In this document: positions 49,501-60,900 of the stretch, one piece after another
Layout of the letters: each line of letters opens with the position of its first letter
Numbering within the stretch: the stretch's first letter is position 1
Origin: Megaustenia siamemsis
Taxonomy: Eukaryota; Mollusca; Gastropoda; Stylommatophora; Ariophantidae
DNA: 64,000 bases
NCBI GenBank assembly: GCA_032433765.1
Contig: JAVIAB010000041.1
Span: 74,732,232-74,796,231, forward strand
Direction of reading: 5' to 3'
Translations under genes and position numbers: made by a program
The notes under the pieces: generated by a model
What the model was told of the DNA's origin: nothing
Seen by the model: only the letters and a program-made list of their open reading frames with translations
Databases searched by the model: none

Positions 49501-50995
49501 CAACAAAACTGCTTCTTCTTCCTCTTCTTTCCTTACTCTTTTGCCTTTCAACGTCGAGAGGAAATATAGTTTATGGTCTTTTGTTCTTGTTTGTCTCTTC
49601 TGCTCTTATGTTTCATAGTGTTTCTAATATTCTGACAAATCATCTTTTTCGTGGTCGGGCCTTGGGTATGGTGTTCTCGCAACGCTTATCATGGCTTGTT
49701 GTATTATGTTTTGATCTTTTACCCTTATCAAACCATTTTATCTGTTGTTTCTTTATATATTTTATGGCGGCGGTTATTCCTAGCAATGTTCTCAGTTCTT
49801 CATTTCCTATCTTATCTCTCAGACAGTTTTCTTTCATTCGTCTAACACATTTCATCTCAGTGGTGGTTATTTATTTTTATTGTTCTTGCATCTAGGGTCG
49901 AGAACTGGCATTGGTATCACAACGTTGTGATGAAGATTGTATTGTAGAGTACTCGTTTTGCCTCTAGAGTTATTTCCTTGTTGGACAATAGTGGTGGTTG
50001 CTGTCCAATGATTGGACAAGCTTTGTTGCATCTTGAGTCTATTTCTGATGTTTGTGAATTGTCGTTTGTCACTAGATTTACTAGGTATTTAAATTCCGCT
50101 ACCTGTTTTAGGTTCCTGATGTCTATAGTTATATTGATGTTCTGTTTCTGTTTTTCCGATAGTCTGTTTTGTTGATGTTGATTTAATGTTATATTTTGTG
50201 CCTGTGTTGTTGAGTCTATTCAAGTGTTAGTGTGGGTCTTCTATTTTTCCGTGTAGTAGTGCCTGATCGTTGGCAAATAAAAGCTCAATGATCTCCTCTG
50301 TCTCTGATTGGTTGGCTAACTTGCATAAGATATATAGTTCATGTAATGAGCAATATGGGTGGGTAGAATAGCATGCATCTCTGTCTTACTCCTGATCTAA
50401 CCTCGAAGAGGTCTGTGTATCCTGCTGCTGTTCTGACCCTGCAGCGTCTGTTGATGTAGAGACTTTTAATTAGGTTGGTTAGATGTTGGCTTACTTAGTA
50501 TGTTGTTAGTATCTCCTATATTTGTTCTCGGTTTTCTCCGTCGAATGCTTTATCTACGTCTATGCAAGCTATTTATACATTTTGATTGTGTTTTGTCGTC
50601 TTTTCTGCCAGCTGATTTACGGTGAATGGAATAATCATTACATCCTTTTTTTCGGAACTCCATTTGAAAATCGCTTAAATGTAATTCTATTTTTGGTCTC
50701 AGTCTTTGTTCAATAATTTTAGAGTATAACTATCCCCACATGGCTGAGACGCGATATTCCTCTATATTGATTGCAGTCTCTCCTGCTACCTTTTTGTTCC
50801 ACATTGGTACAATGATTGCCTGTTGCCAGTCTTCTGGGGCTTTTTGTTGGTGCCATGCTGCATTGAATATTCTGTGCAGTCATGTAACTTCTGCTTCTCC
50901 TGTTGCTGCTATTATTTCCGTTGTTAAGTTATCTATCCCAGGTGCTTTTTTCGTGATGCACATTTGATTACTTCTTCGATTAATAACAGAACACA
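49500..50995 (-). pseudogene. LINE reverse transcriptase, long decayed copy
   Basis: Read on the - strand from 50995: KKAPGIDNLTTEIIAATGEA, then motifs equivalent to NYRGISLL and the fingers/palm region, broken by frameshifts, down to IKWFDKGKRSKHN and IPKARPRKR near 49640. The APGIDN block opens the reverse transcriptase domain of many non-LTR elements. About 1.5 kb of ORF2 is present but no frame is intact. Confidence 0.8.
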
Positions 50996-51062
50996 AAGAG
51001 CCTTCAATAAACGTTGCGAGAACATTAGGCCGTAAGACAGCCCACAAAAAAAGATGAACCAC

Positions 51063-51362
51063 TTGAATATTAGAAACACTATAAAATATTAGAAACACTA
51101 TAAAATATTAGAAACACTATAAAATATTAGAAACACTATAAAATATTAGAAACACTATAAAATATTAGAAACACTATAAAATATTAGAAACACTATAAAA
51201 TATTAGAAACACTATAAAATATTAGAAACACTATAAAATATTAGAAACACTATAAAATATTACAAACACTATAAAATATTAGAAACACTATAAAATATTA
51301 GAAACACTATAAAATATTAGAAACACTATAAAATATTAGAAACACTATAAAATATTAGAAAA
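51063..51362. repeat. 19-bp tandem array, about 16 copies
   Basis: The unit is AAAATATTAGAAACACTAT, almost identical in all copies (one reads TTACAAA). Confidence 0.97.
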
Positions 51363-51454
51363 CTTAACAGAATCTGAAGACAACAAAAAACAGAATGCCT
51401 CAAACTGTTTCCCCTCGACTTGAAAAGGCAAATAAGGAAGAGCAGAAGAAGATG

Positions 51455-51625
51455 AAAGAGTTAGAGACGATTTTCTACTTTCTGAGATGGAAATAATATT
51501 TTTGCCCAGGGAACTCTCAACATTCTTCTGAGAAATCCCATCTTAGTGTTCTGCAGTCTTTTCATTAGTTTGTCTACTGTCCATGATTCACTTTCATCGG
51601 TCACAATTGCTCTATATATAGGAAA
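51455..51625 (-). pseudogene. LINE ORF2 fragment
   Basis: The - strand reads DESESWTVDKLMKRLQNTKM, then GFLRRMLRVPWAK, the segment after the reverse transcriptase domain (compare 55440-55520). Confidence 0.75.
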
Positions 51626-52148
51626 TGTTTTTAATTAAAACAAAATAATGTCTCCGATACACTGACGCTATGTGAGTGTTCAACAACATGCTACACTACT
51701 TGGCATTATCATCAGGAGGTGACGACAGTAGTGCACTTACTCTCTGTCATTATATTTTACCAATCAGTGAGCCAAACACATGTTTATCTATCTGGGTGGA
51801 CATAGAGTCCTAGGTCGCGATTGAGCCAACGTCGATTTTATCGACAAGCGAGTTCGTTATTGCTACATTCTCATTTTCTAACACAATAATGGCATTAAAA
51901 AAAATTGTTAAAGAAAGAGAATGAGTCAAAAAGCAACAATATTAAATGCTATCTACATTATTATCATTTATTTCATGACCATCAACAATCTCGTTAAGAA
52001 CATAATCAATCAAATGTTATAAATGTATACTGTATTCCTCCATAATTTATCTCATTTACAACTAAAATCTGAAAAGATGCCACAATTTAAAACATCGACT
52101 CAGAATAGGCTTCTCAGTAATAATCTAAAGAGATGTGTCTCTTTTCAG
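51626..52148. other. Intron before exon B4
   Basis: Nothing recognised. Confidence 0.5.
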
Positions 52149-52276
52149 TTATATGGACTGTCAGTGGCATATCACAACTTATTTGTCATCAAATGTGATT
52201 GTACTATATATGGAGGATTTCTACCTGCAAGGATATTCATCAGATTGCACATCTGACTATGTGACCATTTATGATG
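52149..52276 (+). CDS. CUB exon B4
   Basis: A 128-nt exon between TCTTTTCAG and GTACTG. It encodes YMDCQWHITTYLSSNVIVLY, then a Cys in SSDCTSDYVTIYDG. The spacing and phases match B5, which is the same length. Confidence 0.94.
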
Positions 52277-52719
52277 GTACTGTGATTAAACGTTATTATT
52301 GTTGTTATGTATTTGTTGTATTTGCCTAAGCATGGTACATTTTATGTAATAATTATATTTCTTTCAAAGCAGCCTATGATTATAACCATAGTCAATCTTG
52401 CATGTAAAATGTCAACAGTTTAAATAATAAAACGATTACAAAGTTGGTCGAAGAGAAAAAATCGAAATTGTGCTAGTATTCACCCGTAGTGTAAGACACA
52501 AGAAACTGTAGGAAATATTGTTTTTTTTTCTGTTTTAAATTTCACTTTTGATTTTCACAAATGATGTATTAGCTGCTCTTGAATTTGTCAAATGTATTTT
52601 CTGCAAAACTAAATTGTAATATATTAACTTACCTTCGTGGTGGCTTCTTTTGTTTTAACATGGTAAACATAGATTTTATTATTTCGTTTACTCGTATTCT
52701 GTGGGGTAGTTGCCATTAG
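52277..52719. other. Intron, no recognised feature
   Basis: AT-rich, unassigned. Confidence 0.5.
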
Positions 52720-52860
52720 TGGGGTGTAACGTACATTCCTACAAGGTATGGTGACAGCTTTACATAAAAGGAGCACAACAAAATACTGACGTTTCGGCCA
52801 AAATGTGATCTTCTTCAGAAAACGAGAACACCGACAACAAACGATGGGAAACACATATTG
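52720..52860 (-). mobile_element. Penelope-like terminal fragment with hammerhead-like core
   Basis: The - strand reads CTGAAGA, a short stem-loop, GAAACGTCAGTATTTTGTTG, then TAAAGCTGTCACCATACCTT. It matches 31835-31945 and keeps the GAAAC that the other copy lost. Confidence 0.4.
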
Positions 52861-53244
52861 CTACACCTACGATGGTGGGGACAGGCAGGTCAAGGGGAAG
52901 TAGACAGAGGGGCAAGAGATGAACTGATGAAACTAGAGAGGGATGTGTTACATGATGAAGGATAGGTAAAACGTGGAATTAGAGTCTACGTATGCATTGA
53001 AGATAATTATATATAAAAATTGAGACTTAGCTGTGGTAGGAATGAGTCCGTTTGCTCACAGTGAGAGAAAGCTGGTCGAATGCCAGTAGGAGGATCCACT
53101 GGGTGAACAGTCACGTTGTAAGGCCAGGGGATAGACGAGTTATGCGCATGCAAAGAGCTAGAGTCTATGAGAGTGTTAGGGCAAACAGACTAGGTAGGCA
53201 TCACCAAATCATTTTAGCAATAAGTAGGGTGTACTCTAGTAATG
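52861..53244. other. Intron, no recognised feature
   Basis: Probably dispersed-repeat sequence continuing from the element at 52720, but no family is recognised. Confidence 0.4.
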
Positions 53245-53502
53245 GGGAGCTGCGATAGCTCAGTGGTTAGTGAACTGGACTACAACGGACAAGAGGTAGG
53301 GTTCGATCCCAGCCAACGCTTCCGGATAACCCAGCCTTTAATGTGTACCGGATTCTTTTCTGGAAAAGTAAAGCGGCACGGGCGTAATACCGACCACATT
53401 ACCTCAAAAATCATGTGCCGAAGGTCTGTAAAATTTATGGTCACTAACACCATATTCCCTATATGCTACTTGGCGTGACGGGGGCACTTTATTTTTTTTT
53501 TT
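53245..53502 (+). mobile_element. SINE family 1, full-length copy
   Basis: A tRNA-like head GAGCTGCGATAGCTCAGTGG (A box) and GGGTTCGATCCC (B box). The body has AAAGTAAAGCGGCACGGGCG and the 3' end CACTAACACCATATTCCCTA plus a T-run. About 258 bp, the best reference copy of the family in this window. Confidence 0.85.
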
Positions 53503-54124
53503 AACTCTAGCAATGTGTTAGATTTACACACATGCTGTGGAGTAGGATGTTCTGTAATCATACTGTGGAGTGACAGTGAGCAGACTAGTGAGGAAGTGTG
53601 TGTAATGATATGTTCCATGAGATGGATTTATGACGTGGGCATTCCGTTGATTGTTAAGTTCTGTAAACTGTTCAGGGAATGTGGACAGAGATAATTGATT
53701 CAATGTGTGACGAGAGAGAGAGAGAGAGCTCTGAGATTAATTACGAATAGTTAGGAGGTAACTGGAACCTCCTTAGCATTACTTTGATACCTGAGCGGTG
53801 ATCCACGCCGCCGGAATGTTGTATTGAGAACCTATGTTCAGTGGACTGTGTAAATAAAGTATTTCTATTCTTATGTACAAGAGACTTGTGTGTGAAGTCA
53901 CATTTATGTAAACAGGCGTGTGACGTATTCCGACCCAACAGACGAACCTATCGACTGAGCATATTTAAGAAAAGTGGAAGTGACAGTCACAGCAGAATAT
54001 AGATATAATCTTGGAATGTTCAACATTTAGAAAAAAAGGAATGTGCATTTTGTAAAACCCAATACTGAAGTTAAATTATAAATTGAGTAGTTTATCGTAC
54101 ATTATTGCATTATTATCTTCTTAG
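53503..54124. other. Intron; possible LTR-like segment
   Basis: Bases 53512-53940 contain an AATAAA at about 53853 and run between TGTTAGATTT and CCCAACA, which could be a solo LTR. No second copy, primer-binding site or target duplication was established. A short (GA)n lies near 53711. Confidence 0.25.
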
Positions 54125-54283
54125 GTGACAACAGAGACAATCCCAGAATACAAATGCTGTGTGGCGAAAATTCAGGGACAAACTTCATTAGCACTGGTAG
54201 TCACATGACTGTTGTGTTTCACTCAGATTATAGTGCATCTAACAGAGGTTTCAAATTGAAATATACGTCTCAGAAAAAAGCAG
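54125..54283 (+). CDS. CUB exon C4
   Basis: A 159-nt exon between TTCTTAG and GTAATA. It encodes NPRIQMLCGENSG, then HMTVVFHSDYSASNRGFKLK and YTSQKKAG. The frame is intact, unlike C3. Confidence 0.94.
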
Positions 54284-54640
54284 GTAATATCACTTTTCTG
54301 TCACTATTTTTTGTATTTCTCTTTTACCTTCCAAACCAAAGGGAGATATAGTTAACGGTCTCTTGCTCCTTGTTAACCTCTCATTTTATTTATGCTTAAT
54401 ATTGTGTCTATTCAATCCATCTTTTCTCATGCTCAGCGCTTTGGCCTGGTGTCTCGTAGCGTGTATTGATGACTCGTGTTTTACTGGTTTTCACGTATTC
54501 TGTTTTCTCTGTCTTATACCGAGGACAAATTAAGTTATCTATTTTTTTTTCTACTTATTGGACAAGGGGCATTATTCCTACTTTTTTTCTCTTAATCTTT
54601 CACTTCTGATCTTATCTCATCGGCTGCCTCCATATTATGC
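54284..54640 (-). pseudogene. Decayed LINE-like segment
   Basis: Bases 54310-54560 resemble, on the - strand, the decayed LINE C-terminal region at 49540 and 36600. Frames are broken and the call is weak. Confidence 0.3.
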
Positions 54641-54654
54641 GTGATGACAATATC

Positions 54655-55335
54655 AGTGATAAGAAAAAGTACTAAGTGCATTCAGAAAGTAATGCACCAC
54701 ATCGATTTTCTCGGGAACCGCCAATTTAAAAAGTATGATATTTTTACACAGTATATATGGATATGTCATGTAAACATGGATATGTATGTTATTCAACATA
54801 ATTCCCATCCACTTGTTCAGCTTTACGCCAGCACGCAACAAGTGCATCTATTCCTAGCCTGTACCAGTCTTTGTCTTGATGGTGTAGCCATTTCTTCACT
54901 GCATGAATCACTCCTTCATCTTCTTGAAACCTTGTTCAAAGGAGGGCATCTTTAACTGGACCAAGGAGATGGAAATCAGAGGGTACCAAATCAGGACTGT
55001 ATGGCGAATGGGGGACACCAGTTCAAACCGATCTGGTGATTATTTTCCGTGTTACCAGACTTGTGTGAAGGCCCACATTGTCGTGAAGGTGAAGGTCTGC
55101 TGGATTCTTGTGCGTCCGATCTTAATAAAAACGTGATTGAGTTTTTTTTCAATGTTTTAATGTAAGCTTGCGAATTGATTGTCTCCCCTCTTGGCATAAC
55201 ATCCACAAGAATCACACCTTCAATGTTTTAATGTAAGCTTGCGAATTGATTGTCTCCCCTCTTGGCATAACATCCACAAGAATCACAGCTTCAATGTGCC
55301 AAAGACAGTGACCATGACCTTTCCTGCTGAAGGGG
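54655..55335 (-). pseudogene. Mariner-family transposase, decayed C-terminal half
   Basis: On the - strand: HIEAVILVDVMPRGETINSQ, AYIKTLKK, then in shifted frames RTRIQQTFTFTTMWAFTQVW, SPDLVPSDFHLLGP and KKWLHHQDKDWY. These match the DDE half of SETMAR-like mariner transposases, including the region before the last Asp. There are several frameshifts. A 71-bp segment is duplicated in tandem (from about 55148 and 55219), repeating VDVMPRGETINSQAYIKTL. Confidence 0.82.
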
Positions 55336-55389
55336 ATATCTTGAATTTATTTTCTTTAACAAGAAAAATCGTTCTTATATGGTAAGTAG

Positions 55390-55805
55390 AGTCAGTCTTA
55401 ATATATGGATGTAAATCATGGACAACATGACAGCAGATAAAAAAATCACTGGAGTCCGTAGGAATGTTGTTTTACAGAAGAATGTTGAGAATTCCATGGA
55501 CAGCTAAGAAGAGTACTGAAAACTTTCTGAAAGATGCCAACGCAAAAAGAGAGCTAATATCCAAAATTGGGAAGAGACAAACATCAATTTTTGGTAATGT
55601 AATGAGAAAGGAACAACTGGAATATATTGTAACAACAGAAACAATCGAGGGACGAGGAGATAGAGGGAAGGAAATAGAAAAGATATCATACAGTTTTAGC
55701 GAATGGCTTGGCAGAAGGTCAAGAACAGCAATAATAAATAGCTGTCGAGATCGAAAGTTGTGGAGAGACATGATCACCTACGCCAGCAGACATGGTACTT
55801 AATGA
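55390..55805 (+). pseudogene. LINE ORF2 C-terminal domain
   Basis: The + strand reads LIYGCKSWTT, then MLFYRRMLRIPWTAKKSTEN, ISKIGKRQTSIFGNVMRKEQ and a RGDRGKEIEKI basic stretch, ending LWRDMITYASRHGT. The 112-codon frame at 55464-55802 is intact, but the reverse transcriptase domain is missing. It ends 65 bases before exon A5. Confidence 0.82.
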
Positions 55806-55869
55806 TTGGTGTAGCACTATGAACAAGTGGCACATAATTTTATGTTGAAAATGCGTACCTGTATTACAG

Positions 55870-55950
55870 ATTTGTGCAGCGATGTGAAAGTCTCAGCCAA
55901 TGAAACTGTTAAGAGCATAACCTCACCTGATACCCATACAGTTATCCAGG
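55870..55950 (+). CDS. CUB exon A5, one base short
   Basis: An 81-nt exon between GTATTACAG and GTAAGA. It encodes DLCSDVKVSANETVKSITSP, after which CCTGATACCCATACAGTTAT fits GYPYSYP only if one G is missing near 55929. The other A exons are 82 nt. As written, the frame shifts before exon B5. Its end and donor were copied many times just downstream. Confidence 0.82.
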
Positions 55951-56723
55951 GTAAGAGTAAATCATTGTCAGAAGTTGTGCATTTTATCGATATCCAGGAT
56001 TAGATTAAAAGATTAGTCCCATTTGTGTATCAGCTATCCAGGGTAAGAGTAAGACATTGTCACAATATGTGTATTTTATAGTTATCCGGGGTAAAAGTAA
56101 CACATTGTTACAATTTGTGTATCTTATAGTTATCCGGGTTAAAATAACACATTGCCACAATATGTGTATCTTATACCTATCCGGGGTAAGAGTGATGCAT
56201 TGTCACAATTTGTGTATCTTGTAGCTATCCAGGGTAGGAGTAAGACATTGTCACAATTTGTGTATCTTATAGCTATCCCGGGTAAGAGTAAACCATTGTC
56301 ACAATGTGTGTATCTTATAGCTATCCGGGTAATATTAAGACATTGTCACAATTTGTGTATCTTATAGTTATCCGGGGTAATAGTAAGACATTGTCACAAA
56401 TTGTGTATCTTGTAGCTATCCCGGGTAAGAGCAATACATTGTCACAATGTGTGTATCTTGTAGCTATCCCGGGTAATATTAAGACATTGTCCCAATTTGT
56501 GTATCTTGTAGCTATCCAGGGTAGGAGTAAGACATTGTCACAATTTGTGTATCTTGTAGCTATCCAGGGTAAGAGTAAGACATTGTCACAATTTGTGTAT
56601 CTTGTAGCTATCCAGGGTAAGAGTAACGCATTGTCACAAGTTGTGTATCTTGTAGCTATCCAGGGTAAGAGTAACGCATTGTCACAAGTTGTGTATCTTA
56701 TAGCTATCCAGTGTACGAGTAAA
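55940..56723 (+). repeat. Tandem array of copied exon A5 end and 5' splice site (48-bp unit)
   Basis: The unit reads GCTATCCAGGGTAAGAGTAA, GACATTGTCACAATTTGTGT, ATCTTATA. TATCCAGG|GTAAGAGTAA is the 3' end and donor of exon A5. About 16 copies follow the exon, most keeping GGGTAAGA; some read GGGTAGGAG or GGGTAATATT. Each unit also has TGTATCTTATAG before CTATCCAGG, which could act as a weak acceptor and define a 9-nt microexon. The 16-codon frame (VYLVAIQGKSKTLSQF) is a repeat shadow. Confidence 0.88.
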
Positions 56724-57026
56724 ACATGACAGCTATTTGTGTATTATATACATCACAATCATTATGGTATGTTATACCGACTGGCGTGGGCGATCATGTT
56801 TTTTCTACAACTCCCTGTCTTCAGTGCATCGTAACAATTCTATTATTGACAGCTTATCGTGCTACGATACCTGTCTAAGTTCACTTTTGTCGTCCGCGAT
56901 CTCTCTTTCCTTGAATTTTGCCACGTGTAGCCAAGTATTCCAAATCATCTCTCATGTGCCTGAGAACATAAAATGCCTCCTTCTGATGTTCTCTATAAGA
57001 TATAGTATGTACAAAGAACGACACAA
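56724..57026. other. Intron between two arrays
   Basis: Nothing recognised. Confidence 0.5.
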
Positions 57027-59195
57027 ATCTGGTCTCTTGGTAGTATCGTCTCTTTACTTCCTCTGGTCTCTTGATAGTATCGTCTCTTTACTTCCTCTGG
57101 TCTCTTTGTAGTATCGTCTCTTTACTTCCCCTGGTCTCTTGATAGTATCGTCTCTTTACTTCCGCTGGTCTCTTTGTAGTATCGTCTCTTTACTTCCCCT
57201 GGTCTCTTGATAGTATCGTCTCTTTACTTCCCCTGGTATCTTGATAGTATCGTCTCTTTAATTCCCTGGTCTCTTGATAGTATCGTCTCTTTACTTCCCC
57301 TGGTCTCTTGATAGTATCGTCTCTTTACTTCCCCTGGTCTCTTGATAGTATCGTCTCTTTACTTCCCCTGGTCTCTTGATAGTATCGTCTCTTTACTTCC
57401 CCTGGTCTCTTGATAGTATCGTCTCTTTACTTCCCCTGGTCTCTTGATAGTATCGTCTCTTTACTTCCCCTGGTCTCTTGATAGTATCGTCTCTTTACTT
57501 CCCCTGGTCTCTTGATAGTATCGTCTCTGTACTTCCGCTGGTCTCTTTGTAGTATCGTCTCTTTACTTCCCTGGTCTCTTGATAGTATCGTCTCTTTACT
57601 TCCCCTGGTCTCTTGATAGTATCGTCTCTTTACTTCCCCTGGTCTCTTGATAGTATCGTCTCTGTACTTCCTCTGGTCTCTTGATAGTATCGTCTCTTTA
57701 CTTCCCCTGGACACTTGATAGTATCGTCTCTTTACTTCCTCTGGTCTCTTTGTAGTATCGTCTCTGTACTTCCGCTGGTCTCTTTGTAGTATCGTCTCTT
57801 TACTTCCCCTGGTCTCTTGATAGTATCGTCTCTTTACTTCCCCTGGTCTCTTGATAGTATCGTCTCTTACTTCCCCTGGACTCTTGATAGTATCGTCTCT
57901 TTACTTTCCCTGGTCTCTTGATAGTATCGTCTCTTTACTTCCCCTGGACTCTGGATAGTATCGTCTCTTTAATCTCTCCTGGTCTCTTGATAGTATCGTC
58001 TCTTTACTTCCCCTGGACTCTGGATAGTATCGTCTCTTTAATCTCTCCTGGTCTCTGGATAGTATTGTCTCTTTACTTCCCCTGGACTCTGGATAGTATC
58101 GTCTTTTTACTTCCCCTGGTCTCTGGATAGTATTGTCTCTTTACTTCCCCTGGACTCTGGATAGTATCGTCTCTTTAATCTCATCTGGTCTCTGGTTAGT
58201 ATCGTCTCTTTTATCTACCCTGGTCTCTGGTTAGTATCGTCTCTTTACTTCACCTGGACTCTTGATAGTATCGTCTCTTTAATCTCCCCTGGTCTCTGGA
58301 TAGTATCGTCTCTTTACTTCACCTGGACTCTTTATAGTATCGTCTCTTTACTTCACCTGGACTCTTGGTAGTATCGTCTCTTTAATCTCTCCTGGTCTCT
58401 GGATAGTATCGTCTCTTTACCCTCCCTCGCTCTCTTGATAGTATTGTCTTTTTATTTCCTCTGGTCTCTGGTTAGTATCGTCTCTTTTATCTGCCCTGGT
58501 CTCTGGTTAGTATCGTCTCTTTTATCTACCCTGGTCTCTGGATAGTATCGTCTCTTTAATTTCCCCTGGTCTCTGGATAGTATCGTCTCTTTAATCTCCC
58601 TGGTCTCTGGTTAGTATCATCTCTTTAATCTCCCCTGGTCTCTGGATAGTATAGTCTCTTTAATTTCCCCTGGTCTCTGGTTAGTATCGTCTCCTTAATC
58701 CCCTGGTCTCTGGATAGTATCGTCTCTTTAATCTCCCCTGGTCTCTGGTTAGTATCGTCTCTTTAATCTCCCCTGGTCTCTGGATAGTATCGTCTTATTA
58801 ATTTCCCCTGGTCTCTGGTTAGTATCGTCTCCTTAATCTTCCCTGGTCTCTGGATAGTATCGTCTCTTTAATCTCCCCTGGTCTCTGGTTAGTATCGTCT
58901 TATTAATTTCCCCTGGTCTCTGGTTAGTATCGTCTCCTTAATCTTCCCTGGTCTCTGGATAGTATCGTCTCTTTAATCTCCCCTGGTCTCTGGTTAGTAT
59001 CGTCTTATTAATTCCCCTGGTCTCTGGTTAGTATCGTCTCCTTAATCTCCCCTGGTCTCTGGATAGTATCGTCTCTTTAATCTCCCCTGGTCTCTGGTTA
59101 GTATCGTCTCTTTACTTCACCTGGACTCTTGATAGTATCGTCTCTTTAATCTCCCCTGGTCTCTGGTTAGTATCGTCTCTTTAATCTGCCCTGGT
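57027..59195. repeat. 34-bp tandem array, about 64 copies, two subfamilies
   Basis: The left half is mostly CTGGTCTCTTGATAGTATCG plus TCTCTTTACTTCCC. The right half is mostly CTGGTCTCTGGATAGTATCG or TGGTTAGTATCG plus TCTCTTTAATCTCCC. The middle mixes them. False frames occur on both strands. Confidence 0.95.
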
Positions 59196-59498
59196 GTGTG
59201 GAGTAGTGAGATTTCATGGTAAACACTGTCTGTTGACGGAAAAAACTAGGAGGCACCGTGTGCATTCAGCGCACATTAAAGAGTCCTTGTGCTGCAAAAT
59301 TAGAAATAATTTCATCTCTGTTATATTTAGTGTCTTGATCCGTTGCAAATAATTAGCTGATCTTTATGTGTTTATACTCTGCCTATTTGATGATTTACAC
59401 ATTTGGTTTTTTAATATCTGTATATAGAAAGAGTCTTTCCTATACCAGCATGCTGTTTATAGTTTACACATTAATGTATGTCTAAAATCAATTTTCAG
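59196..59498. other. Intron before exon B5
   Basis: Nothing recognised. Confidence 0.5.
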
Positions 59499-59626
59499 CT
59501 TCTTGGACTGCCAGTGGCACATATCAGCTACTTCAACGTTAAATGTAGTTAAGTTGGATGTGTCTAGTTTCTACCCAAAGGACAACCGTTTTACATGCGA
59601 CGAGGACTATATGGCTATCTATGATG
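59499..59626 (+). CDS. CUB exon B5
   Basis: A 128-nt exon between AATTTTCAG and GTAAGG. It encodes FLDCQWHISATSTLNVVKLD, then a Cys in FTCDEDYMAIYDG. It ends in phase 1 like all B exons. Confidence 0.94.
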
Positions 59627-59784
59627 GTAAGGTAGTTGATATTTATTTCTCTTGTAGCCGAACAAATTCTTCTTATGGTGTTTGGTTTGCAATTTTTTAA
59701 ACACATGAACCTAAAATCAACTCAATAACTTCGTTGGAGGTTCTGTACTTTTTTCCCCTTTACTTTTCAACTTTAACGCAGCAT

Positions 59785-60900
59785 GATAACTTCGTTTGAT
59801 GTTCTGTAGTATTATTTTCACTTATCTGTTGTTCTGTAGTATTATTTTCACTTGTCTGATATTCTATAGCATTATATTCACTTATCTGTTGTTCTTTAGT
59901 ATTATTTTCACTTGTCTGATATTCTATAGTATTATTTTCACTTATCTGATGTTCTGTAGTATTACTTTCACTTATCTGATGTTATGTAGTATTACTTTCA
60001 CTTGTCTGATGTTCTGTACTTTCACTTGTCTGATGTTATGTAGTATCATTTTCACTTATCTGATGTTCTGTAGTATTACTATCACTTGTCTGATGTTCTG
60101 TACAATTATTTTCACTTGTCTGATGTTATGTAGTGTTACTTTCACTTGTCTGATGTTATGTAGTGTTACTTTCACTTGTTTGGTGTTCTGTAGTTTTATT
60201 TTCACTTTTCTAATGTTCTGTAGTATTACCTTCACTTATCTGATGTTATGTAGTATTACTTTCACTTGTCTAATGTTCAGTAGTATTACTTTCACTTGTC
60301 TGATGTTCTGTAGTATTACTTTCACTTGTCTGATGTTCTGTGGTATTACTTTCACTTGTCTGATGTTATGTAGTGTTACTTTCACTTGTCTGATGTTATG
60401 TAGTGTACTTTACTTTCACTTTTCTGATGTTCTGTAGTATTACCTTCACTTATCTGATGTTATGTAGTATTACTTTCACTTGTCTGATGTTCAGTAGTAT
60501 TACTTTCACTTGTCTGATGTTCTGTAGTATTACTTTCACTTGTCTGATGTTCTGTAGTATTACTTTCACTTGTCTGATGTTATGTAGTATTACTTTCACT
60601 TGTCTGATGTTATGTAGTATTACATTCACTTGTCTGATGTTTTGTAATATTACTTTCACTTGTCTGATGTTATGTTGTATTACATTCAGTTCTCTGATGT
60701 TCTGTAATATTACTTTCACTTGTCTGATGTTCTGTAATATTACTTTCACTTGTCTGATGTTATGTAGTATTATTTTCACTTGTCTGATGTTATGTAGTAT
60801 TATTTTCACTTGTCTGATGTTATGTAGTATTATTTTCACTTGTCTGATGTTATGTAGTATTACTTTCACTTGTCTGATGTTATGCAGTATTATTTTCAAA
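59785..60900. repeat. 30-bp tandem array, about 37 copies
   Basis: The unit is TGATGTTCTGTAGTATTACT plus TTCACTTGTC. It is 10 codons without stops in some frames (ITFTCLMFCS), so false frames reach 213 codons. Blocks of variants are repeated (59990-60200 and 60230-60420). Confidence 0.95.

Noticed and set aside
53512..53940. Solo LTR of a retrotransposon
   Set aside because: Only weak end motifs and an AATAAA; no partner LTR, target duplication or primer-binding site could be shown.
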